From positions 6,062,270 through 6,126,269 of the forward strand of contig JADWOT020000001.1 in NCBI GenBank assembly GCA_036345935.2: a stretch of 64,000 bases of DNA, given 5' to 3'. Below are positions 50,961 to 62,491 of this stretch, one piece after another. Under the pieces are notes generated by a model that saw only the letters and a list, made by a program, of their open reading frames with translations, was not told the DNA's origin and searched no databases. The translations under genes and the position numbers were made by a program. The number at the start of each line of letters is the position of its first letter. Position 1 is the first letter of the stretch. The stretch comes from Taenia hydatigena. Lineage: Eukaryota > Platyhelminthes > Cestoda > Cyclophyllidea > Taeniidae.

Positions 50961-51849
50961 AAATGCATTAGGACAAGAGGTAGTCTAAGTGGAGGTACAC
51001 GTTGAAGCAGGTGACAGGCATGTTAAAGCCACAAAGTCATGAAACGCATCAACAATTGTAACTTGTTTTACAAATTCCCACAACTTGAATTACTCGTTTG
51101 TGTGCTTGAGCGCATACATGGGATACGACATGTGTGTACGACCTTAATAGCCGGGTTGTGAAGAGCGCTGGGCACTGCGCGAATTTTCGGAAGCTTTAGC
51201 CCGGTGGAGCGATGCTGTCCTCCTCTGTGTGGTCTGAGTATACTGACAATCTCTGAAAAGGCAGGGACACTTAAGCACTTCAAATAAATACCTCCGACTG
51301 AAATAGAAGTGGGGCGATCGAAATAATGCTCTGACAGTCTCTATTTCTCCACCCAGTTGGCAAGTAAGCAGATGCTATCCTCCACTGCAAATCTAGCAAA
51401 TACAAAATGAGAAACACCTTAGCGAAATAATTTTGTCCAGTTCATCTTTACCCATAATTTAGACGTGGCGCTACTCCATTTATGTGAGTAAATTAAGTGG
51501 ATGGACAATGAGACAAAAAGGACTGTGGAGTCACAAGAAGCTAAGTTTGTTGGTACGATGCAAGCAGAAGATTAAATGGAGTAGGTTGTTTGGTTCAATG
51601 CTCTCTGCACTCCTCTTCATTGAAGCATTCCCCTCCTCTTTTTCACTAATTATTTGCTGGAATGCCATATTCACATTTTTGATCGCAGCGAAATGCATCG
51701 GTTCCAATCTCGCAATTTAACAGCCTTATTGTGTGACACCTTATCTATTAATTTAACCTTCGCTCAATTTTATCGGGAATGCAAACCCTCTTTGGTAGTT
51801 AGACTTGTGATCACTTCAGCATGTCTAATTTGTGCACACATTTGTATTT
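50961..51849. other. Unassigned DNA between duplicated segments
   Basis: Nothing recognised. The open frame 51,484-51,720 (plus) and others are short and motif-free. Confidence 0.5.
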
Positions 51850-52510
51850 AGCTATTTAAACTGGCCTATCTTCGCACGCATCACAGAAAATGGATCTCTG
51901 GCAATGTTACAGAAACACATTACAATTGTCAAATTGATGGCAGCAGTCTTGTGGAAGTTCAGAAGTTCAAGTTGTTTGCATCTGGCGATCGGATGTGCAT
52001 ATAATCAGTTGTGGGCGAAGCCAGCAACAACACTAAAACCAATGATGGATTATCACCACAAATTTGGTGTGCAATGAGATATTCCCCATCACAAGACCCT
52101 AAAGATGACTACTTATGGAGGTGCATTAGCTGAAAACAGACTAAACCTTCATGACAACTGTAGTCTCAAAGCATTCAATAAAGATGCGCTTCTTCCATTC
52201 ATCGGCTATGATAACTAACAGGAAGTATCCTGCATGATGATGCAAAGCGATTGCTGCGTAGATGCGCACAGGTTGGGTGCATCCACTTCTAGACCTCTGA
52301 GTTGCAACAGAGAATATCTTACTCATTTGCTGTCGTGTAATTTACAACGTGTGTGTGCCATTTGTGAGCCCATAAGAGAAATAAACTGGACCAAGAAAAG
52401 ATGCATGAAATTGTTGCACGGTTACCTTGTCTTTGGTTTCACTGCACACACACATGACTGGCAAATATTTCATTTCTATGGCTCATCTTTCCTCTTAAAG
52501 CAATTACATC
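51850..52510 (-). repeat. Third copy of palindrome-edge segment
   Basis: 51,860-52,440 is the inverted partner of 45,530-46,090. 52,410-52,510 is in the same orientation as 39,260-39,365 (GTTGCACGGTTACCTTGTCT, then CATTTCTATG and TTTCCTCTT). The outer end of the HSP70 palindrome therefore occurs three times in the window. Confidence 0.8.
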
Positions 52511-55500
52511 TACTTAGAAACGAAAATTGCTTTCCATTGGTACAAATAAATCAGGTGGGTTGTTCAGACCATGAATTAATGGTCATATGCATCGACTTCT
52601 CAATCCTGTGAGTAATGAGCAATTAAAAGGCGGGAATTTTGATGCACACGAGCTTGTCTCAACCACAGTATACGTATGTGTGGGAGTAAGCTAATGAGTA
52701 ACTAGTGGGTTTCAGTGCTTTCACACAGCACTAAACTAGGTCGCCGCGTTCCAAAATATTAAGCGATCCGCCTAGCTGGCAAATACTCATGAGAAGAAAG
52801 GTTAGCGATTTTGGTTATGGTAATCTACCTCAAGAAGACATTTCTAAGGCAGTCAAACAAGCTCACCAGAGGAATTACAGCATCTCAACCCTTATGACTT
52901 AAGCACATGCACCTGTACGTCAGCATGTACTTCTGAACCTGTGTATGCCTAAATGTGTCTCTGTCACTTGGTCCGCCGGCACGCACAGCCACCACTAACC
53001 GTTTCTAGTATGGCCTAGAGTGACCACTAGCGAACTTTAAGTGAAGCTTACAGGGATGAAGCAACCTATAGTATGCTTGAGGTCACTACAAAAGTAATAA
53101 ATTGCTTGATGATAATGGGCACACTAATTGACCAACTTACTTGTGACCTAGATTACATTGTTTAAAATCACCCCAAAAGGGCAAAGCCATTTGAGGACTA
53201 AGGAGATTAAAGAGATATATATTAAAAGCTGCTCATGTCGATGAGAAATTATTCATAACACCACGTCAACTCGTAGTTAAACAAGGGTGAATAAATAATT
53301 TCTTGACAGATCTTTTGCCAGGAATATTGGAATTGTGGAAAATATAAGTTTTAATCAGTAATAGTCTGCGCAGGTAAAGTATTTGGCTATTTACAGGATT
53401 TAAGAGGCAACGCACCTAAGGACAATTACCATTGGAATCAAGCTGAGCTGCGTTGGTTTTAAGCCGTCGAAGTAGATCCAAAAGTAGTGGTGACTGTAGG
53501 AATTGATCTGAGTTAACCTGCTGTTCGTTGTGATTGCAGAGGTTGGTGCAGATCCCCTATTTGTGACATCTGCGCCTTCACTTCCTGGCCAAAATGAGAT
53601 GATGCATTTTTTGTCACCCTTAATGTATGCAAAAATACCTAACTGTAAACTCTGCAATAAGGGGCTTTCTAATTACCTTACTTGTTGCATTAATTGAAAT
53701 TGAATCGTGCGAAATTTCGGCTTGAATACCGAAGAAGCCCTGACCAAGGCTTATTTTCACGCGTTTTGCTCAAAAGTAGGGCAATGGATTTGCATCCTTC
53801 TAACTGTGGTGCCATTACTATCGCATACCCAAGGTGAGAACTGATGTAGCACAGCCCATCGTGAAATAAGAGTGAAGACGCTTTGCCTAGGCTTTACTTG
53901 GCTAAAAGCGTAGATGCAACTTGAGAGGTAAGGGATGGTTGCCTGTGCCTTACCACAAAAATTCCAGAGGATGGTGTAGCCAGTATTGCGACTGTGAGAT
54001 TGATTTGGCAAATTCCTTGACGTCCGCGCCGTATTAGGGTTGATCGCAGAAGGCCTCACGTGTCGAGAAACACTATCATTCACACAACATGACATTAAAT
54101 GCATTAGCCCTATCAATGACAACCTAATCGGAATGTTTCGGAAATGTGAGTAAATGTGAAAGGAGCCTTAGGAAAAGAAGCGAAAAAGCATGTAAAAGGC
54201 ATTTCAGTGGTCAGCTTTGAGGCTTCTCGCAGTAGCTTAACCACAAACGAAGGCAAAATGATTCATACAGCCGCATATCGCATACGGAGGGCATTTTAGA
54301 TACTCTAGCGCACATTCTGCCTATGTCGGATACCGTCGAGATGTGCTAAGGAAACCGCTAGCATTGGTCACTAAGTGAATGCAAGGTTAGCTATTTTCAG
54401 AAAAGTCATTCTACAAAGGTAATACGATGATGCGAAACTAATCAATTTTTCAACGAACTTATTGAAAACAAATAGGCATTAATTCATGTTGCATACAGTA
54501 AATTGTCATATTAATTCAAGCATTGTGCTGCTAGTTGTTAGTTGTAATCCAATGCATAGCTGATCTTAAAAGCCATAATATAATCTTCACACCTTCCTAC
54601 TATTTTTCGACTCAAAGGTACATTTAAAGCAGCATTCGTATAGCATAGACCTGTGTCTCTTCGAGCAGCATCTTCGGTACTATCCTTATAGGTAGTCAAT
54701 AATATGCCATTTACCAGTTCTGCGTCTCCCGTTGGCAAGCTGCGTCATCTTCACATATCAGTGGTCCACCTTTGTAGGCACTCATAGTGTTATGCGATTA
54801 GTATTTGGCTAAGCATGGAGTTATGCGTTGCAGGCAAGGCGGCTTGCATGTGAGATGATTTTGTTACTTGCTTTAGTGTTTTTTCGGATGCTAGTTCTTT
54901 GCTTGGTGGGGAAGCATTAGAAGTAATTCTCATTCCATGACTTGTGATTATCTCGAACGGCAAAACATCAGCTGATATGTGGACAGAAGCCCTTTAGGCA
55001 AGTCGAGGACTTCTCAGGCTTACATTCCAGTCTTCTGATTGCGCCTACTTAGTGAAGAGTCAGTAGTCCGATCAGAATGCAATTCGTCATTTTTAGCAGT
55101 CGGTTATCTCGTAAATGACCAGATGCTGTGCGTGTCTTTGGAATGCAGTTGATCCTGCATAGCTCAGTGGCGTGAAGGCTTTAATATTAGGGCCTTCATG
55201 TCTATGGACGGATTCGTGTACCCCATATTAACATTCTAACTGATTGACAAAACTTTGAGCAACCGCTTCAGGGCCTTGTGTATCCCTGGCTTCTGCGTTA
55301 GTTTGGTCATGATGAGCTGCATCAGTTTGGTAGATTTTCACAAAAACAAATATAAAGTGACAGAAAAAATTGCACACGATAATTAACATCTGTTCTTTAG
55401 TGAAAGTAGTTGAGTACGATTCCGGCAACACCATTTGAGGCAGAGACAAGTTAATTATTCATGCAACGGTGAAAGAAGCAGTTCAAATCTGGGTATATCG

Positions 55501-58500
55501 TAACTTCCTACCTCCAGTGAATGCTGTGAAGCACCAAACTGTGTTACCTCATAATATCGCGCCAACATTATTCATTGAGAGTTAATACCAGAGAAAATAG
55601 GGCATGGCGAAAAATTTGCTGGCTCATTCTTCGGTTCGTTTAGGCAGACGCTTTCTTTTCTTAAAAGGAGAAAGTATCGACTTTGTTAGTACAATGTGCA
55701 AAAACGAGTAACATGTTTTGACTGCTGACAATTCCCTCTTCTATTTAAACACTTTGCGCAAACTGCAATTTTGTATGAGCAGCTTATGTGCATAGAGAAC
55801 TGTGAAATCGTATTCCAGAGCCCTCCTTTTTAAGTGCAATCGGCCTTGAATTTGCTTCCCCTGTGTTAGCACTAATCGGCAAGGTAAAAGGAACGCATGT
55901 TAGCTCATTTCACATTTCACTCAAATTTCAGCTAAGCAGATAGTTATTCACTTTCCTCTGGTGGTGGCGGAAGGAGTGAAGCTGAAAAATAAATACAAGA
56001 ATGAGCCACACAGTATGCTTCCATAACAATCTATTCATCACACATTCAAACAATATTTGCATTTTCATGAAAACAATTAGGAGCCAAAACAGACAGCATT
56101 TGGGCTATTTATGGGCGTGCATTGCAATGCTGTTGAAGCATTTGCTTAAGAGTGTATGGATCGAGGGCGAAACGTGAGAGAACCCACAGAGTTGATGGAG
56201 CAACATTGAGGCGAAAAGAACCGACACGAAAAATTGGGCAAATAAAAAGCCTTGTGTGGACACAAATTAAACATTTCTTTTGCAAAATGAGCTCTACTAC
56301 AAACGTTAATTGTCAGATGAAATGCGCGTTCCGCAGAGCAGCATTCAATCATTAAAGGCGGCAATTCAGAACCTCTTTTCCTTCACTGCGTTTCTAATCA
56401 GTGGACGAATTAGCTAGAGCGACAATGACAGCTTTGTAAAACCGAACCTCTGTTTGCTGACATAAACATTTAAGGACAATCTTCCCATACGTGGGGACAG
56501 GAAAAAGGGCAGGGTGACTGGTAAGCCAATTCCACAGTGCTGATTGATGGCCAGGGTGATGCAACACACTCTCTAAACTGGTGCGACATCGATTACACTA
56601 GTGGAATGCATACGAATTGGGCATTGAGAATCCCCTACAATGTGTCGCTGTGACCCAAGAACATCTTGTTTCGGCCAAGTGGCTGACCTTGTCGACCAAA
56701 GATTTAACTACGGGACATGAGGTCTGGTGGGCTCTTATAACCAGGAGCATTGTAGCATTCAATCGGGAAGAGGACGCTGCATGAGGGTTAAAACAACACG
56801 GTGAATACAGAGTGGTAATTTGGGCATTAGGACAAGAACCACTTTTAGTAAAATTAGTTGAGCAGGCAACCTCACGTGCATCGATCCTTGCGAGCTGGTA
56901 TCGTTACCATAAAAACAAACACAACAACATATAAACAAGGCTAGTCAGAAGAAATAGAAGATAGAAATAGAAACTCATTGTTCATCATCGAACGCAGGTG
57001 AATTTTTATAACACAAATGATTGAAGAGTGGAATTCGCCTGCGGAAGCCGAAAAGTAGGACTAGGAGGAGTATGACGATCAGAGGAATGAATATTCTTAG
57101 CAGGATTTTTAGCAGTCGATTATCTGTAACTGAAGAAGCAAGAAAATCTGTAAGTGTGTGAACTAAAATTTGTAAGCGAAAGTCAAGATGAAGGAAGAAA
57201 AGCTGTACAAAGTCTGCACGCGGTCAAAGTTCATAAAATTAAGTGATGGAGACAGATGCCAACAATCGTATCACTGTCAGAGAGTCAAAGACTTGTGCCC
57301 AAATCACAGTTGAGGAGGGTACCGCAAGAGTGTTATTTATTACAGTAGTAAAGATACATGGCGTGTGTTACGACAAAACAGCACTGTTACTGGGACTGCA
57401 TCTCATCTGACAGGCTTGTGGTGACAGGCACATCGCTACAATTTAGCCCGTGTTAATTTCACGTTTCCATCACAAGCGCAACATTACCGAGTCAATCTTA
57501 GTCGCATACTTTCGCATCTATGTAAATAACCTCAGCCCCTACGCACAAACCTTGCATTTATTCGTGTACCTGCGCGTGAATGAGCAGACTCAAATATTTG
57601 CAGCCTGTGAAACGATGTGTACATGGGAATCGGCTCTCAACTGCTTAGACAATATTCCTTCACATTTTGCATGCTGGATTTCAGGCACCACGCGCTTGCG
57701 TATCCAATTTTATCGAAAAAGGCGCTGCTGTTTCAAATCGCGTGCAGCAGCGAATATGCAGTTCTTTCTGGCAATCCATTCATAAAACAGGAATGCAAGA
57801 GTCGTCCATTTGTAGGCAAAGCAAAGTTGCATTAGTCAAGCAAAACGAACTGCCCGTTTCCTGACTAAAATGAAGAGGCGAGGAAATGCAAAAAGGGCAT
57901 CGTGGCCTAAGCGCAGAGTCGCTTAGGATATAGTAGGCAATCCCCTCTCACTCTTTGTTCATCTCTACTCATTCCATTCTATTTTATCCTCCTCTACTTA
58001 AACTGTCCCAAGTCTCAGAAGTCTGACACCCACGATTCACAATGCTACATTAATTCCGATTACTACTTTACAGTGGCTGCGGATCGTCACGTGTGGTTTA
58101 TCATTCAACCAATCCGATCAGTTCTTAGGCTTCGGCATTCCATCATAATGTACCCCCATTTATGAAATGTTTCATTCTTATCTATGCGCCAAAACAGTTC
58201 ATCAATCCTCAATCTCGCGAAGGCGAGGTAGCATGCGAGTCCCCCGAGACACGTCGATTGCCACGACCGAATGGGGACAGAATTGTGCAAAGCATCATAG
58301 GTATCTGCATCAGATGGGCGCATTTTACTGATGAGAAGAAGGTGTCATCAAAGTCATCACAGGTAGGCCAAATAAGAAGGTGTTGTGGAATATATCTATG
58401 TGATCGCGTGGCAAAAATATCTCTTCAAAGAATGGGAAAATCAAAAATGGAAGAAAGGATGGAAAGAAATAATATTTAACAATGTTAAAGAAGGAGCAAA

Positions 58501-58779
58501 TAAAATCCGGTAAGTAGTATGAGGAAAAGCAAGAATATTTGGATGATAACTGTGTGAAGAGTAGAGAGACGACGCAGAATTAAAGAGCGATGATGGCAAT
58601 AATAGCTATATCGCTAACCACGAGGCAATGTTTGATCACTTCTGCATTGCGAATAAATTTAAGTAGAAGAAAATCTGCAGACATCCACACAGTTGGCAAG
58701 GCCACTGGAAGTAACTAGACCCCCGCCATCGCCACCACCACCACCACCAACACCAGCATTACATCTGTTTATCACAATG
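52511..58779. other. Gene-free stretch, nothing recognised
   Basis: About 6.3 kb without a recognisable gene. The most protein-like frames are 53,757-54,122 (minus, 121 codons), 54,538-54,738 (minus, 66 codons), 57,450-57,785 (plus, 111 codons) and 58,162-58,479 (plus, 105 codons). None shows a known motif or flanking splice pair that I trust. A/G-rich DNA runs at about 58,430-58,560. Confidence 0.5.
58731..58756 (+). repeat. CCA trinucleotide microsatellite
   Basis: A short run of CCA/ACC units with one interruption. Confidence 0.85.
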
Positions 58780-59960
58780 GCTTCATATTTGTGCCCTAAC
58801 ACAAACACCGGCACCACTACTTCCAATGCACCTACTGCACAGTGTAGAAGGTGAGGTCACGCAGACTTGTGTCAATTTCCAATTCCCAAATCTGCTGTAA
58901 ACTTGTGTCATCCATGGACTGAGATCGGCGTCTTCTATCAAAGTGCCAGTGCCACTCAAACGGTCGATTAACATTGCACATTCACCAGATATGCTTTTTG
59001 TACGAAATCGACAAGTCAACATTTCTTGCCTTCCGTAAGAATAGTTATATTTCTGCAGTCAGCATCACTGCAAGGAATTTTACCCGTTCCATCAATAAGG
59101 CCAAATCCAAGTGCCTCGTTGCTTGACGCGAGCTGAGCGCCTTTGACGGAGGACGACACAGCCATCGCGACATCCACACCTAGGAGACAGTTTCAAACAC
59201 GCACTTTGTGGGAAATGCTTGGTAATAGACCGTGAACCGTGCACTCTGTCTCAAACTTCATATTGCAACTCTTCTCCTCCGATCCTGCGATGTTTGCAAA
59301 CATGAACTCCTCCTAATCAAGGTCACCTGGCCTCCTCTATGACACCATCACTGCGGAATGACACGTAGCAGTCACGTTGATGCTGGTTGGCGCCATAAGA
59401 TATGAAATGTTTAACGATGAAGCACTCGGTGCCGTTGTATGCACCAGACTTTAGGTGCCCTGCAAGATATTCCCACCACCAACACTGTACATGCATTGTG
59501 CACTCACCTCTTACTCTTACGAAGCGCTGCCCAAAGTCCAATCAGTGCTTACTGCAGCAGAATGTGATGCAATGACATTAAGTTGCTTTGAGACAACGGT
59601 TGAAGTCCCAGAACACTGCCATTCACAAACCACTATGATAACTGTGCAGTGGTTGACATCACTTCATGTCGTTTCTCTTATAAATGTGCGACGGACACTG
59701 CATTCCTTCAATTATCCCTTCCAAACAGTGTTCAGCTTCGAATCGACTAATCCGGCTCACAAATATCTCTGGCCTATGTCCACGAGTGGAAAAGGCACGT
59801 ACACCTTCAGTCCAGATGGGTTGCATGCTAGTCTCGCGAGGCACTTCAAATGACACAAGCGCACACAGACGACCACAGCATTCTGTGCGTTCGACCATTT
59901 AAATTCACCATCAGTGAGCAGTAGCAAACGAATTACAAGTAGAATGGGAAAGCGAGGCAA
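58780..59960 (-). pseudogene. Possible decayed multi-exon gene with repeated Cys motif
   Basis: On the minus strand several separate open pieces look coding and are bordered by plausible splice signals. One is near 59,540, ending AGAG/GTGAGT. One spans about 59,464-59,328 (acceptor TTGCAG; ends GAGGCCAG/GTGACC) and reads NGTECFIVKHFISYGANQHQ. One at about 59,183-59,030 reads SSNEALGFGLIDGTGKIPCS and ends in TGA. One at 59,022-58,783 reads ISGECAMLIDRLSGTGTLIE. A short motif of the form F-x(3-7)-EC-(T/A)-(M/V) recurs three times (RVRGECTMHV, KFETECTVHG, ISGECAMLID), hinting at a repeated extracellular-type module. I do not recognise the family. Stops between the pieces, including a TGA after SISHKVRV, argue for decay or a wrong exon model. 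The far upstream frame starts with a hydrophobic run (PILLVIRLLLL, 59,960) that might be a signal peptide. Confidence 0.25.
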
Positions 59961-61754
59961 GGCATGTTAAATCACAATTGAAGAGGGCAAAACCAGAACA
60001 ACATAGGATGGACACATTACCATGAGGATGGATTTGTGCAAAATGTACTTTATGATGGCCAAATAACTTTAGCCTGTTTAATTTACGCAAGCCACCACTC
60101 ACTATGCACCAGGCCCTCAGTATGCTTTAAGCTATTTCCATCACCAGCAATGCGAATGCCATATACCACAACGAATTCGCACATTACTCTCGCCTCAATA
60201 TTCTGCAATCACCTTTGAATACCATCAGCATCTTCACTTGCCCTATTAATAATTCTTGTCATTTTCTCTGCCAAAGGCGAATGCCCATCCTTTGACAAAT
60301 GCACATATGTTAGTCCATCCTCAACTGTTAAGTTAGATCTGCATTAGTGTTGTATGGCTAGTTTAAATTAATCACACCTCTTTTCCATTTTAACAGGCGC
60401 TACGTTGCCTTTTCGCAGTGCATACTGTTAGGAATAAGCGGTTGCGGCATGTGACGCCCTTGCGAAGGAAACAATGTTAGAGCCGTCCAGTTGTGAGCGA
60501 CGTTCAAAGCTATAGGCAAAGCCACAATTGTCATGCCAAATGAAATGCCGATCTACTGGCTTGGGTAAGGCGGTGCTGTAAAGCAACTCAACCATTTATC
60601 TATGAGTGCTGAATCATTTGCGATGCATTCTATTCCTTTCACGTGTAAGCTATTCGCCTCAACTCCACTTTACTCCATTATGTCCTCGTCCACTTGGCAT
60701 TGTCTAAGTCCCAGATGTCTGACATGCGCAACTCGCAAAGATGAAAAGATTCAATTTATCATGCCACTCTACTACAATTACACGACTCGACATGTGCCTC
60801 TTTGACCTACTAACCTAATTAGTGTTCAGTGTCTAGTCGACTACTCACACCGGTGAAAACACTGTCTAGGATTCTGTTTGTAAACGGCAGTTGTAGACAG
60901 CATTTCTTACAATAAACAGAGGCGTACTTATTCAAAGCATCGTGTGCTCTCGCTCTCTGTGGATCCATTGATTGGGAGCAGAACAAATATTTTGGTATTT
61001 TAAAAAAGCAAATGCTGTTAGTGTTTGTAAAGTAATGATTGGATTACGATGGCACAAACACGGTGGACTTATTGCACGAATGCGTCTGCAAAGTAGAAGG
61101 CGAATAACATATTCACGTGAATGACCTTTGGCAAGTTTCTCATTAGCCTCATTCAGTTTTAGAACTAATCTTGGACAAATATTTTTAACTAACATATGAC
61201 ATTGTCCCCAGATTGTGGGATAGAATAGGAATTATTAGGAGTGATTTTTAACTGGATGTAGAAAGCAACAAAATGCTGCATCCAGTAATCTAACCAGACG
61301 ATTCTGCCTTTCAAATTGTGTTGGTATTAAGATGCCCCAATTTCCCATTGAATGCATAAAGATAGCGCTTCCACTATTACTCGAATTATACTGGCAGGTT
61401 AGCCGACCTACTGCGCTTAGTTAAGCATCTTCCACTTAGAGGAGAACTGGGAGCCGAAAGGATATATGCTTCCGCATGATCTTACTACTTCAACATTTTC
61501 AACACTATTTCTCCACAAAGTGCAAATATCTGAGACGGTGCTTCACGGCTCTCACGACACTTGACTAAGGGTTTGCTGTAGTGGAGCTTTTCGAAGCAGA
61601 AGGGAGTGCCGGCTTGGGTGTGTTTGCATCTGCTGCTGCCAAAAGTAGAGCCAACGGAATGTCTGCTTACGCATTAGTCATTCCAAAGCTCTTTCCACCC
61701 ACCCTACCAACCATTCCACTTACTTATTAGGATGGAGATTTAGGTGATGCTCAC
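59961..61754. other. Mostly empty stretch
   Basis: No gene established. A minus-strand piece at 61,169-61,126 (LVLKLNEANEKLAK, with AG before and GT after) could be a tiny coiled-coil exon downstream of the candidate exons at 61,755-62,491. At 44 bases it is too short to support alone. Confidence 0.4.
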
Positions 61755-62491
61755 CGTCTGCCAACCACATGTTGCGGGATCGCTACCTCCGGTGGGCATG
61801 GCTTTCAATGCCACGTCAACTCGAGATCGTTTGAGCGGAAACGTAATTTGTGTTGTGCAGTGTTTGGGTTGAGAAGGACACGAATTCCAAATGCGTGCAA
61901 CAATATATTTAATCTTAGTCTTCCCTATCAATGCACATTATTAATAACTTGAAGTCCTCGTCTTAAAGTTGAGCTCATTTCACAGGCTGCAGGCGAGTGA
62001 ATGGAATAACCAAATGCTTCTATGTGCGACTGTGTATTCAACAAAGAGTTAGCTTTGGGTTAAATGCGCGAGAAGTCGCCACCTCATATCAATTACCATT
62101 TGTTGATGATCAAAAACAAACGAGAAATGGGGCAAAGTAGCATTCGGCTCGCTTATTTGCCAAATGATTTCCAAGGACAGCTAGGAGATATTCCATTCAT
62201 AACTGCAAACAACGAATGTTTTTTTTTTAATTTTCTTAAGTCCTTCCTCAACTGATCTTATTAATTAACCTCCTTCTACAAAGTTATTACCTGATTGAAT
62301 GGATCACCTAGACCAAGCTGCATGAGTTTGCGTCGTGACACAAAGAAGGCTGTTGAAGGAACTCCGTGTGCGTAGGCAGCATCCCTAATTATCAAGCTCC
62401 CCCGCGCGGTTACATCGTAAGTGGTGATAGTAACATTATCTAAGGCGCAAAATTCTTGCTTCCATTTCATTCCTCCTCTTCGCTGCACTTC
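61755..62491 (-). CDS. Two candidate exons of one unknown gene
   Basis: On the minus strand, 62,491-62,291 is a 67-codon open piece bordered by AG/GAAG and CAG/GTAATA. 61,919-61,755 is a 55-codon open piece bordered by AG/ACTAAG and ACG/GTGAGC. Both start and end in phase 0, so they join without shifting frame across a 371-base intron. The first reads RGGMKWKQEFCALDNVTITT then YDVTARGSLII, which resembles the opening strands of a pleckstrin-homology domain (basic-W-K-x-x-F-x-x-L, then YD). The second reads CTTQITFPLKRSRVDVALKA then PTGGSDPATCGWQT and is unassigned. No start or stop is defined, so this would be internal sequence of a larger gene. It could still be chance. Confidence 0.3.
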
